This document shows positions 1-10,856 of a DNA stretch of 64,000 bases, piece after piece. The position numbers were made by a program, and so were the translations under genes. This DNA is from Portulaca oleracea. Taxonomy: Eukaryota; Streptophyta; Magnoliopsida; Caryophyllales; Portulacaceae. Within the stretch, counting starts at the first letter, position 1, and the number at the start of each line of letters is the position of its first letter. The stretch lies in the NCBI GenBank assembly GCA_029582165.1, contig CM055871.1, positions 31,447,802 to 31,511,801 on the forward strand, given 5' to 3'. The notes below the pieces were generated by a model. It was not told where the DNA came from. It saw only the letters and a list, made by a program, of their open reading frames with translations, and did no database searches.

Positions 1-308
1 TTAAGCTTTATCTTAGAAGAATGCATGATGTAGTTGGAATGTTTAACAAGTCTTTGCCCCTCGAGAGAAAGCTTTAGCGGGGAGGACCCAAGAGGCCATA
101 GAGAATGCGAATGGGTGTTGTCGAAGGCCAGGACATATCAAGTAAAGAATTTGATGTCATAGGTCCAAGCCTTAACCTAATGCCCTTCCATGGGGATGGG
201 AAAGGTGATTTCTTCCAACTTGAGAGCCTGAGAGGGATCATATTATCCCCCCCTTCTTGAGAAGGACTAGCCCTTATGTCCCCATCGTCCTCCTCCTCCA
301 AGTAGGCA

Positions 309-545
309 CTATGCTACTGGACTAACTCGCTCAATCACTTCATAGGGCCCCACGTACCTTGGACTTACTTTCTCTTTAACGTTGAACCTCCTAACACCTT
401 AAGCTAGAGATACCTTAAGAAAAATTGTCACCTACTTGAAACTCCAATGGCCTTCTTCTACGATCGGCATAACTTTTCTGCCTATTTTGTGTCGCTTTTA
501 TATTCTTTTGGATGAGACGAATCGAATATTCTACGAACTTTTATA
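309..545 (-). pseudogene. Ty3/gypsy integrase C-terminus remnant, unit 1
   Basis: Minus-strand reading gives the characteristic end of a plant gypsy integrase: a QNRQKSYADRRRRPLEF block, then VGD, then after a frameshift KGVRRF-like and SPRYVGPYEVIERV blocks ending in a TAG at 309-311. These match the conserved R-Q-K-S-Y-A-D and P-R-Y-x-G-P-[YF]-E-[VI] motifs of chromovirus polyproteins. At least one frameshift and one internal stop are present, so this is non-functional. The polypurine tract follows downstream on the minus strand, as expected before a 3' LTR. Confidence 0.8.
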
Positions 546-2265
546 TTTTATGCTGCTTTTTTATTCTTTTGGATAAAAATTTGTCACTACCAAAGGGAAG
601 AGTTCAAGGTACAAATATTAGATGTCCCTTGCCTATCCTCATAGTATTTGAACTACTAATAAAGTGATTTACCTAATATGTGTAAGTGATATTTTCTACT
701 TCATTTTCATTCACATATAATGTGAGCCCGACTATAACATTGTGTGGTTTATGCAAAATATAAATACTAACAAACTTGGTCAATGTAAACCTGCATTTGC
801 CAATCATTGTCGATTGGTCTAGATATGCACATGCATATCAAGGAAAATTGATGATCGTAAGGGCACCACTCAGGAAGCATGCAACAACATTTAGTTATAT
901 CTTTCTCTCTCTATTTACAAAACGAATTGAAATGCATTCGTTCACCAAGATTTATAAAAGTTGTACTTTACAATATAGGGGTTTGTGTACTGAGTTTCGA
1001 CTCACCTTTTGAAATATTGTTTTATGTTTTGTTTAGTTAATATGCCTACCATCAACAAGTCTAGTGATGGTAAGAAGTGATACTGTCATTTGAAGAGTGT
1101 GTAGGAGCTCATAATGTTAAACCTTTGTGTTGTGTTCTTTAAACACGTAGCAAGCAAAAGAAAAGGCGGGGAAAGGTAGAAGATTTTCCTCAGTGTCAAG
1201 ATTTCTTGGAAATTCTAGGATACTGAACAAATGGTTAAAAGGGTTGTATTTATAGTGGGGAGGAACACCTCGAAGATCCCTTAATGTTGACGACCGGTTA
1301 TAGATCGAGTCAAGCTAGCGACGTTAGGTAACTGGTCAATCACAACCCAAGTCTAATATGTAAACTCGACAACTAATTGGTTACGAATAGGGCCTCAAAG
1401 TGCGGGATAGGTAACTGCTCGGTTACGATCTAGGTCAAAAGTGCAAAATTGTTAACCTGTCGGTTATCGACTTGATCCATAGCACATTATTGGTAATAAG
1501 CTAGTTGTTCAGGATATCCAGCCAGTTACACCAGATTAGGAGAGGATTTTTGAGTAGGTTTGAGTTTGTGGCGATTTGGGATGAAGGTAGATTGGGCTAC
1601 AGGTGATTTTGGGCTACGTGTCAGGGAACTAAAAATATAAAAAGGTACAAATGTTCTTTTACAAAACCGGCGACAAAATCTAGTATCTATAAGTACCAAG
1701 ATCACTTGGGTGAGTTTTAATCTTTAAATGACCATATCTCTCTTATTTTAGCTTTGTTCCTTAATCTATTGTTGCTGCCAATTTTACATGGGATTCGATT
1801 GATGTTGACTAAGCTTTTCTTCTCGATTTTCATGTTAAAACGATGAGTACTCATAGGGGAAATATTCTTATATTGGACTTTTTATGCTATATTCTCTGTC
1901 TATGATGCATCTATGGGTCCTTGAATTAGGACTTCTCTTTCCAATAAAGTTCAATTAAGCTTTATCTTAGAAGAATGCATGATGTAGTTGGAATGTTTAA
2001 CAAGTCTTTGCCCCTCGAGAGAAAGCTTTAGCGGGGAGGACCCAAGAGGCCATAGAGAATGCGAATGGGTGTTGTCGAAGGCCAGGACATATCAAGTAAA
2101 GAATTTGATGTCATAGGTCCAAGCCTTAACCTAATGCCCTTCCATGGGGATGGGAAAGGTGATTTCTTCCAACTTGAGAGCAGAGAGGATCATATTATAT
2201 TATCCCCCCCTTCTTGAGAAGGACTAGCCCTTATGTCCCCATCGTCCTCCTCCTCCAAGTAGGCA

Positions 2266-2503
2266 CTATGCTACTGGACTAACTCGCTCAATCACTTCAT
2301 AGGGCCCCACGTACCTTGGACTTACTTTCTCTTTAACGTTGAACCTCCTAACACCTTAAGCTCGAGATACCTTAAGAAAAATTGTCACCTAATTGAAACT
2401 CAATGGCCTTCTTCTACGATCGGCATAACTTTTACGCCTATTTTGTGTCGCTTTTATATTCTTTTGGATGAGACAGAATCGAATATTCTACGAACTTTTA
2501 TAT
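2266..2503 (-). pseudogene. Ty3/gypsy integrase C-terminus remnant, unit 2
   Basis: Second tandem copy of the same decayed integrase end. It has unit-specific small indels, for example in the stretch before the RQKSY block, that separate it from units 1 and 3. Non-functional. Confidence 0.78.
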
Positions 2504-4204
2504 TTTATCGCTTTTTATTCTTTTGGATAAAAATTTGTCACTACCAAAGGGAAGAGTTCAAGGTACAAATATTAGATGTCCCTTGCCTATCCTCATAGTA
2601 TTTGAACTACTAATAAAGTGATTTACCTAATATGTGTAAGTGATATTTTCTACTTCATTTTCATTCACATATAATGTGAGCGACTATAACATTGTGTGGT
2701 TTATGCAAAATATAAATACTAACAAACTTGGTCAATGTAAACCTGCATTTGCCAATCAAACATTGTCGATTGGTCTAGATATGCACATGCATATCAAGGA
2801 AAATTGATGATCGTAAGGGCACCACTCAGGAAGCATGCAACAACATTTAGTTATATCTTTCTCTCTATTTACAAAGCATTGAAATGCATTCGTTCACCAA
2901 GATTTATAAAAGTTGTACTTTCTGATAGGGGTTTGTGTCTTGAGTTTGACTCACCTTTTGAAATATTGTTTTATGTTTTGTTTAGTTAATATGCCTACCA
3001 TCAACAAGTCTAGTGATGGTAAGAAGTGATACTGTCATTTGAAGAGTGTGTAGGAGCTCATAATGTTAAACCTTTATGTTGTGTTCTTTAAACACGTAGC
3101 AAGCAAAAGAAAAGGCGGGAAAGGTAGAAGATTTTCCTCGGTGTCAAGATTTCTTGGAAATTCTAGGATCTTGAACAAATGGTTAAAGGTTGTATTTATA
3201 GTGGGAGGAACACCTCGAAGATCCCTTAATGTTGACGACCGGTTATAGATCGAGTCAAGCTAAGCGGCGTTAGGTAACTGGTCAATCACAACCCAAGTCT
3301 AATATGTAAACTCGACAACTAATTGGTTACGAATAGGGCCTCAAAGTGCGGGATAGGTAACTGCTCGGTTACGATCTAGGTCAAAAGTGCAAAATTGTTA
3401 ACCTGTCGGTTATCGACTTGATCCATAGCACATTATTGGTAATAAGCTAGTTGTTCAGGATATCCAAACCCGATTACACCCAGTTAGGAGAGGATTTTTG
3501 AGTAGGTTTGAGTTTGTGGCGATTTGGGATGAAGGTAGATTGGGCTACGGTGATTTTGGGCTACGTGTCGGGAACTAAAAATATAAAAGGTACAAATGTT
3601 CTTTTACAAAACCGGCGACAAAATCTAGTATCTATAAGTACCAAGATCACTTGGGTGAGTTTTAATCTTTAAATGACCATATCTCTCTTATTTTAGCTTT
3701 GTTCCTTAATCTATTGTTGCTGCCAATTTTACATGGGATTCGATTGATGTTGACTAAGCTTTTCTTCTCGATTTTCATGTTAAACGATGAGTACTCATAG
3801 GGAAATATTCTTATATTGGACTTTTTATGCTATATTCTCTCTATGATGCATCTATGGGTCCTTGAATTAGGACTTCTCTTCTTTCAATAAAGTTCAATTA
3901 AGCTTTATCTTAGAAGAATGCATGATGTAGTTGGAATGTTTAACAAGTCTTTGCCCCTCGAGAGAAAGCTTTAGCGGGGAGGACCCAAGAGGCCATAGAG
4001 AATGCGAATGGGTGTTGTCGAAGGCCAGGACATATCAAGTAAAGAATTTGATGTCATAGGTCCAAGCCTTAACCTAATGCCCTTCCATGGGGATGGGAAA
4101 GGTGATTTCTTCCAACTTGAGAGCACAGGAGGATCATATTATCCCCCCCTTCTTGAGAAGGACTAGCCCTTATGTCCCCATCGTCCTCCTCCTCCAAGTA
4201 GGCA

Positions 4205-4441
4205 CTATGCTACTGGACTAACTCGCTCAATCACTTCATAGGGCCCCACGTACCTTGGACTTACTTTCTCTTTAACGTTGAACCTCCTAACACCTTAAGC
4301 TAGAGATACCTTAAGAAAAATTGTCACCTACTTGAAACTCCAATGGCCTTCTTCTACGATCGGCATAACTTTTCTGCCTATTTTGTGTCGCTTTTATATT
4401 CTTTTGGATGAGACGAATCGAATATTCTACGAACTTTTATA
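4205..4441 (-). pseudogene. Ty3/gypsy integrase C-terminus remnant, unit 3
   Basis: Third copy of the decayed integrase end. Its sequence follows unit 1 more closely than the adjacent unit 2. Non-functional. Confidence 0.78.
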
Positions 4442-5929
4442 TTTTATGCTGCTTTTTTATTCTTTTGGATAAAAATTTGTCACTACCAAAGGGAAGAGTT
4501 CAAGGTACAAATATTAGATGTCCCTTGCCTATCCTCATAGTATTTGAACTACTAATAAAGTGATTTACCTAATATGTGTAAGTGATATTTTCTACTTCAT
4601 TTTCATTCACATATAATGTGAGCCCGACTATAACATTGTGTGGTTTATGCAAAATATAAATACTAACAAACTTGGTCAATGTAAACCTGCATTTGCCAAT
4701 CAAACATTGTCGATTGGTCTAGATATGCACATGCATATCAAGGAAAATTGATGATCGTAAGGGCACCACTCAGGAAGCATGCAACAACATTTAGTTATAT
4801 CTTTCTCTCTCTATTTACAAAACGAATTGAAATGCATTCGTTCACCAAGATTTATAAAAGTTGTACTTTCTGATATAGGGGTTTGTGTACTGAGTTTCGA
4901 CTCACCTTTTGAAATATTGTTTTATGTTTTGTTTAGTTAATATGCCTACCATCAACAAGTCTAGTGATGGTAAGAAGTGATACTGTCATTTGAAGAGTGT
5001 GTAGGAGCTCATAATGTTAAACCTTTGTGTTGTGTTCTTTAAACACGTAGCAAGCAAAAGAAAAGGCGGGGAAAGGTAGAAGATTTTCCTCAGTGTCAAG
5101 ATTTCTTGGAAATTCTAGGATACTGAACAAATGGTTAAAAGGGTTGTATTTATAGTGGGGAGGAACACCTCGAAGATCCCTTAATGTTGGCAGGTTATAG
5201 ATCGAGTCAAGCTAAGCGACGTTAGGTAACTGGTCAATCACAACCCAAGTCTAATATGTAAACTCGACAACTAATTGGTTACGAATAGGGCCTCAAAGTG
5301 CGGGATAGGTAACTGCTCGGTTACGATCTAGGTCAAAAGTGCAAAATTGTTAACCTGTCGGTTATCGACTTGATCCATAGCACATTATTGGTAATAAGCT
5401 AGTTGTTCAGGATATCCACCGATTACAGATTAGGAGAGGATTTTTGAGTAGGTTTGAGTTTGTGGCGATTTGGGATGAAGGTAGATTGGGCTACAGGTGA
5501 TTTTGGGCTACGTGTCAGGGAACTAAAAATATAAAAAGGTACAAATGTTCTTTTACAAAACCGGCGACAAAATCTAGTATCTATAAGTACCAAGATCACT
5601 TGGGTGAGTTTTAATCTTTAAATGACCATATCTCTCTTATTTTAGCTTTGTTCCTTAATCTATTGTTGCTGCCAATTTTACATGGGATTCGATTGATGTT
5701 GACTAAGCTTTTCTTCTCGATTTTCATGTTAAAACGATGAGTACTCATAGGGGAAATATTCTTATATTGGACTTTTTATGCTATATTCTCTGTCTATGAT
5801 GCATCTATGGGTCCTTGAATTAGGACTTCTCTTTCCAATAAAGTTCAATTAAGCTTTATCTTAGAAGAATGCATGATGTAGTTGGAATGTTTAACAAGTC
5901 TTTGCCCCTCGAGAGAAAGCTTTAGCGGG

Positions 5930-6351
5930 TTTTGATGGTATAATTGATCACTCATAATTGCTTATATAGATTTTGTTGGTTTAGATAATTTAGACTATCG
6001 CTTGTTGTAGACAGTAATTTTCATAGATCAATCACCTCCTTCTAATTTGCATTGCTTGAAGCACTCTAGTCAATTATCACTCATTCATCAATAAATTCAT
6101 AATGTTAATAGAGGAAAAGAGGTGAAAACGATAGGAAAAACACATAAAACTTGAGGTCTAACAGACACAAAAGGAATAGGATAGAAACACTCCAACACTC
6201 TAAAGGAACCTTCATAACTGAGCCTAATCAAATAAAAAAAAAGGACAGTTATTAACTCTTTCCAGAAGTTAAATATATATTATACAAGTATACCCACTAT
6301 GAGAAAGCTCCACACAGAAAAAATTATGAAATCTTAAAGAAGATAAAATGG
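5930..6351. other. Unassigned AT-rich spacer
   Basis: Sequence between the end of the tandem array and the first recognisable LINE codons. Poly-A-rich patches occur, but I see no coding frame or terminal repeat. It may be the diverged upstream part of the LINE. Confidence 0.4.
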
Positions 6352-6764
6352 AGAAGCTCCTGAAACCCTTCTGCGTTGAAGATATATGGGGTGCATTAGA
6401 ATCCATGAATCTTTTCAAGGCACGGGGGCCATAATATCAGATAGTTCTCCATCATATTCTTTCAAAAACATTGACCCCTTGTCAAAGACTTAGTTTGTAA
6501 GATGGTCTTGGAAGTTATTGGAGAGGGGGGTTCTTCCTGAAGGACTCAATGAAACTTTTATCTCCATGATACCTAAAGTCTCACCTCTACTTTACTAGTA
6601 CAATTTAGGCCTATATGTCTATATAACACAACATATAAGGTGGCAACAAAGTTTTTAGTGCAATTGGTAAAATGTATCTCACTCGAGGTCAAATCTCCCC
6701 TTCAAGTCAACTTCGTCCATGAGAAACATATTGAAGACATTGTCATACTCGTGCGATCATCTTA
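6352..6764 (+). pseudogene. LINE reverse transcriptase, 5' segment (decayed)
   Basis: Broken frames encode L1-type plant reverse transcriptase motifs in the right order: a DIWGALESMN-like block and KARGP near 6390-6430, an ETFISMIPKV block near 6550, then FRPI-L-N-TYKVATK near 6605-6650 and an NFVHEKHIEDIVILV block up to about 6755. Stops and frameshifts are frequent. The reading is cut at about 6764 by an inverted-repeat element and resumes near 7690. Confidence 0.8.
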
Positions 6765-7658
6765 GTTATAGACGTTAATATTTGAACCTGAGATTCTATA
6801 AATTATTATATGGACCTCAAGGATAATTACATGAATAAAAAAAACCTAAGTTAGCCTAATTCGGTCAAAAAGAAGGCCCGTTGATTTTGGATAGAGAATT
6901 TTAGATTTAATTTTTGCGTTGCCTGCCACTACTACCCTCATGGATTTGTTATACATATATCTCTCCCCTCCTACGATCTCTATTTCTCTCCATTAGCAAT
7001 GAATCTTTGTGCTCCCTCTCTTTCTTTCTCTAATCATTCATCTCTCAGCCCATCCCAACAAGGGTCTATCATTTCTCTGAAAACCTATCAACAAGGCTCT
7101 TCAATCGTCCACATCCTCATCTCTTCAGTTGTATGAAGTTATTTCTCTTTGTTAGGTTCGTTTAGGGTCATGAAATTAGTCTTTGGGGCTTCTATCCATG
7201 ACCAAGTAAGTGAATATATTTGTGTACAGTTAATTAAGGCATGGTCATCCCAAATTGGATTTGTTTGAGAGTGGGAAATATGTATGTAATTTCTAGGAAC
7301 CAACTTCCTATGTATGAAATAGAATTGAGTGAGGTTTAAGACTTTCCTATGTTCGAGAGTTTGGGGTATTAGAGAGAGGAGGCATGTGAGATGGAGAATA
7401 TGAGAGTTTTGGGGGAAGTTATTTGGTTTTCATGCTGTTGAGTAACAAGAGTGGAGGAGGCTCACACGAACAAAAAATTCAAAAGGCATTAGATTTCATT
7501 AAATAGTGTTTGGTGTCAGGGAATATCAGTCACTTCATTTATTTATGGCCCTTTACCAGAGTTGGGCACAAGTTTGGACCTTCTTTCTTCAGGTATTAAC
7601 CTTGAGGTCCAAATAATAACGTATAGAAACCTAAGGTTCAAAATATTAATGTCTATAC
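6765..7658. mobile_element. Inverted-repeat element inserted in the LINE
   Basis: Arms at 6765-6828 and 7594-7658 are imperfect inverted copies (about 75-80% by eye), each with a GGACCTCAAGG core at its inner side. The ~765 bp interior is unrelated to the LINE. It carries a TATA-like string near 6950, a pyrimidine-rich stretch and a short frame from the ATG near 6999 (about 45 codons, serine-rich), so it resembles a non-autonomous Mutator-like element with captured sequence. No clear target duplication was found. LINE coding on both sides shows it is an insertion of roughly 0.9 kb. Confidence 0.65.
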
Positions 7659-7689
7659 ATTAGATGGACCAAAATTCATAAAACCCAAT

Positions 7690-7863
7690 GGCACACTCAA
7701 TGAGAAAAAAAAAGGAAGACGACAAAGGTTGATGGCAAAAAAAAAAAAAAATCGATCTAGAAAAAGCCTATGATTGCGTAAAATAGGAGTTCATAGTAGA
7801 GACCATATTTAACATGCGCGTTATAAATTGTCTTATGAGTGTCATATTAAGATGTGTGACAAC
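7690..7863 (+). pseudogene. LINE reverse transcriptase, middle segment
   Basis: The LINE frame resumes here. A lysine-rich block and a poly-A tract are followed by KIDLEKAYD, the first catalytic aspartate region of L1-type reverse transcriptase, then an in-frame TAG, ETIFNM and a VILRCVTT block. The reading is interrupted at the CTACT site by the solo LTR at 7869 and continues after 8816. Confidence 0.85.
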
Positions 7864-7868
7864 CTACT

Positions 7869-8816
7869 TGTTAGAACCCCTCAAGGACGTTGACAGACCC
7901 AGACTCAAGGACCTTGGCGACTGGATCGGTTTTTAATGAAAGACAAAATTCAAATAGCTATAAAAGATATAATGCGCAAGGAAAGAAATCTCAAAGAATG
8001 CAGAAGGACACTCACCTAGGGCATCATAAGGCCGTTCACCCAAGACATCATAAGGACGTTCACCCTAGGCGAGAAGCTTTGTCGTGAAAGACAAATAAGA
8101 GCAGACAAAAGATCAGGGAAGTTTTATGGAAAACATAAATATGTTTTCTCTATCCTTTTCTAACCAGACTAATTGATTGCAACTACTTGATTTGTAGGAA
8201 ACAATCGATCAAGAAATTGGAAGGAAGATTAGATTGCAATTTCCGGAAATCTCACAAAAAGGAAAGCAAATAAAGAGCAAATTGGAAGGAAAGTTAGAAC
8301 ACGAAGAAGGAAGGAATTAGGAAGAATCAAACTCCAACGTCTCTATGCTGCTGATACATATGCACTTATAAATAGAAGACTTGTTGATTGAAGAGACTTA
8401 ACGATTCCACGAAAGAAATCAGGTGTGTGTGAAAAACAGAGAGTGCTCTGTTTTTGTGTTCTTTCTTCGAGTAGAAAGAAGTGATTTTTGTGAGGATTTT
8501 GTTTGAGTGAAATTAATTCATTAACGGACTTAGGTTTTGATTTGTGCTTTTGTAATCGATTCCTAGACGGACTAAGGATTGATTGCTGTTTGCACCAAAA
8601 CAGTGGTTGGTGTGTGTTTTCCCAGAAATCTTGTTTGAAGTGCTCGACACTCTGTTTGTCTATAAACCTAAGGAAGTTTACCTGAGGAAAGTTCATATTC
8701 ACTTAGCATTCTATTCCACAGAAATAAATCAGATTAAGACACTAATATCCTTTACTAGTGAGTATTTGTGCAGAAATTTTTATAACCCTATTCACCCCCT
8801 CTCTAGGGTTCTTTCA
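7869..8816 (+). mobile_element. Solo LTR, probably Ty1/copia
   Basis: A 948-bp element begins TGTTAGAA and ends TTCTTTCA, and is flanked on both sides by the perfect 5-bp target duplication CTACT (7864-7868 and 8817-8821). A TATA-like CTTATAAATAG lies near 8363. The end region carries the CCTATTCACCCCCTCTC string common in plant copia LTRs. No internal domain or second LTR is present, so it is a solo LTR from LTR-LTR recombination. Short open frames inside it are incidental. Confidence 0.88.
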
Positions 8817-9470
8817 CTACTCCTTCCAATTTCCATATCCTTTATAATGGAGAGCTCACGGAAAGCTTCCAAACCAATAGAGGAATCATATAAGAAGACT
8901 CACTTTAATCCTACAATTCATAGTATGCATGGAGAGACTACCTCAGCTAATTATGGAAGTGTCAAAAGAAGGAAAGATGGAAACCCATTCAAGTTTTTTG
9001 AATGAATCCCTCATCTCACACCTCCTTTCCACAGATGATGTAACCCTTTTTATGGAGTTTTTTTTTTTTGGGGGAGAAAACTTCAATGATAGCCTAGACC
9101 ACCTCTACAGTGCCTTAGGTCAAAAGATCAACATTCACAAATCCAGGACCTTCTTCATACTCAACATTGATGCAGACACTAGTAGTTCTGGCACCTAATT
9201 AGCTTCAACTATCCCAAGCATTGATGATTTGGGAAAATAGTGTACCAATATTAAATCATAGAGTCACTAGATAGACCTATAGCATGCTTGTAAACTCCAC
9301 TTTAACTACTATTTATTCATATACTATATAGACTTTCAAGCTTCCAGAGTAGTCTGTCATACCATAGACAAATGGGTCAAGGGGTTTATTTGGCTCGTTG
9401 ACCTAGGCCAAAGGAAGATGCGCTTTTTCTCTTATGCTACATTCAGGAAATAAAAAATAAAAAAAGAGTA
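8817..9470 (+). pseudogene. LINE reverse transcriptase, 3' segment
   Basis: After the solo LTR the LINE continues with ILYNGELTESFQ, a CMERL-like block near 8929 and SHLL-x-x-DDVTLF at about 9010-9050. The usual F-A-D-D catalytic box reads S-T-D-D here. A GQKIN-IHKS block near 9118 and a TFKLPE-like block near 9330 follow, as in the C-terminal thumb region. Multiple frameshifts and stops make it non-functional. Confidence 0.83.
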
Positions 9471-10047
9471 CGAGCTATGAGAGCACTCAACTCGGCCCAC
9501 AGCATGAAGTTAGGGTTGTGGTGCCTTTTGACAAACACTATTGACTGAAGTTTCACCACATACATGTAATGATAATTAAAAAAAAAAATCAATAACCATG
9601 AGTTACGTTGTTATTTTGATCATAGAATCCCCTAATCATTCCTTCTAATTAAATTTTTTTAGTATTATTTAAAGGGGTGATTAGGAGTGTATTAGACACA
9701 TAACTAACTACTCTACAATCCCACATACTCTATATTTCCCTTCACATAGCATGTCATTTCCAGATTTGAATTTGGAGAGTGATAGTATTCCAATAACATT
9801 GATAGCCATTAGAGGAAATGTAAAAGTTTGGATTCAATTCTATGCTTCTACAAACAAAAATTTGAGTCATATTACCACACTAAGATTATTCATTTTATTG
9901 CTTGTATACATAATGAACTAGGCTCAAACTACATAGTGAAACGACAACTATCCTATACATTAACTAAGTTTAGGAATTAGGATGCTATAGTAGAATTGTA
10001 ATAAAACAGTCTGTTTAATTACAATTTTACCCTAGAACTTATATATA
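9471..10047. other. Unassigned AT-rich sequence
   Basis: It includes a poly-A run near 9578 that could mark the end of the LINE. No coding frame or recognisable repeat boundary was seen in the rest. Confidence 0.4.
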
Positions 10048-10100
10048 CTAGTCTTTAGACCCGTGCGTTATACAGGACACAATTTAATTATATATTTTAT
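10048..10100 (-). mobile_element. Helitron 3' terminus (minus strand)
   Basis: On the minus strand the sequence reads CCTGTATAACGCACGGG, a decayed GC-rich hairpin, then TCTAAAGACTAG followed by T. CTAG just before a T, a few bases after a hairpin, is the Helitron 3' signature. The same hairpin family recurs at 13.7 and 32.0 kb. The matching 5' TC end to the right was not identified. Confidence 0.6.
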
Positions 10101-10262
10101 AAAAAATATTTTACTACTTTTCATTTATGGACAAAAATATGTATAAGTGTGATCGTGTGAATCCTTTAATATTGTAAAAGCGAACAACAATAATATAGTA
10201 TAAACATATTATTTAACTAAAAACACATTTGTCAGATGAGATATAGTTTAAATATATTTTTA

Positions 10263-10517
10263 GGCGCCGTTTTTTTATGCGGTAGATTGCGGTACAGTAC
10301 CATATCGTACCGCAACTCTTTAATTTTTACCACACTTCACAACATTACACCACAATCATTACCAATATATTTCTTCACTTTTCTCTTCTACTTTTCACAT
10401 TCTCTCTCCTCACCTACCCACTTACTATAATTCTCACCACAATTCACCACACTTTTTCAAATTCCACTACACTGCACCATTACCACATCGCAACCAACCG
10501 TGTAAAAGAACGGGGCT
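10263..10517. mobile_element. Tourist-like MITE
   Basis: A 255-bp element with imperfect terminal inverted repeats (GGCGCCGTTTTTTTATGCGG at left; AGCCCCGTTCTTTTACACGG as reverse complement at right), flanked by TTA on both sides (10260-10262 and 10518-10520). The interior is rich in CACCACA motifs. A related interior recurs at 59147-59365. The 3-bp TTA duplication points to the PIF/Harbinger superfamily. Confidence 0.75.
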
Positions 10518-10856
10518 TTAATGCATAGATTTACTTTTGTCCCGTGTAATGCATGGTATGAGAACACAGTTGTAAATGTGAGGTTTAAGTGTGTATTCTT
10601 TTACGAAACATTTGTGCCACTAAAAATATAAACTAAAAAATAAAGCTAATGAGATCAACCTAATAATGAATGCCTTCGGAAGAGATTTTAAAAAGTAATG
10701 AAATGTAAGAGTCATATACATGTTACTACCTCCGTCTCTAAATAATTGTCCATTTGACTAAATTTTAACCATTGATTACTCACAAATTACAATGAATTAT
10801 AATATAAAATTAGTATTAATGTAATTTTTTGTACTATATCTTTCTAGTGGTGATAA

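Larger units (their letters stand above)
1..5929. repeat. Tandem array of a ~1.95 kb gypsy-derived unit
   Basis: Three head-to-tail units lie at 1-1954, 1955-3897 and 3898-5848, followed by a truncated fourth copy at 5849-5929 that breaks off after the motif TTTAGCGGG. The array probably extends left of the window. Copies are nearly identical; differences are mainly 1-5 nt indels. On the minus strand each unit keeps an integrase C-terminus, then a polypurine tract (G-run near 246 in unit 1), so the unit looks like the 3' part of a Ty3/gypsy element plus LTR-like sequence, amplified in tandem. Around 1280-1470 of unit 1 several GGTTAC/GGTAAC-like motifs recur. Units 1 and 3 share variants that unit 2 lacks. 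No long open frame exists in the unit. Confidence 0.93.

Noticed and set aside
776..3248. Repeated 60-80 aa open frames in the tandem units
   Set aside because: They shift or break between near-identical units and match no domain; noise within the repeat.
6656..6700. tRNA-like A and B boxes suggesting a SINE
   Set aside because: The stretch reads through as reverse transcriptase codons (FRPI-L-N-TYKVATK to NFVHEKHIED), so the box matches are coincidental.
8343..9005. Open frames of 119 and 140 aa around the solo LTR
   Set aside because: They cross the LTR boundary or lie antisense within it and have no domain; incidental.
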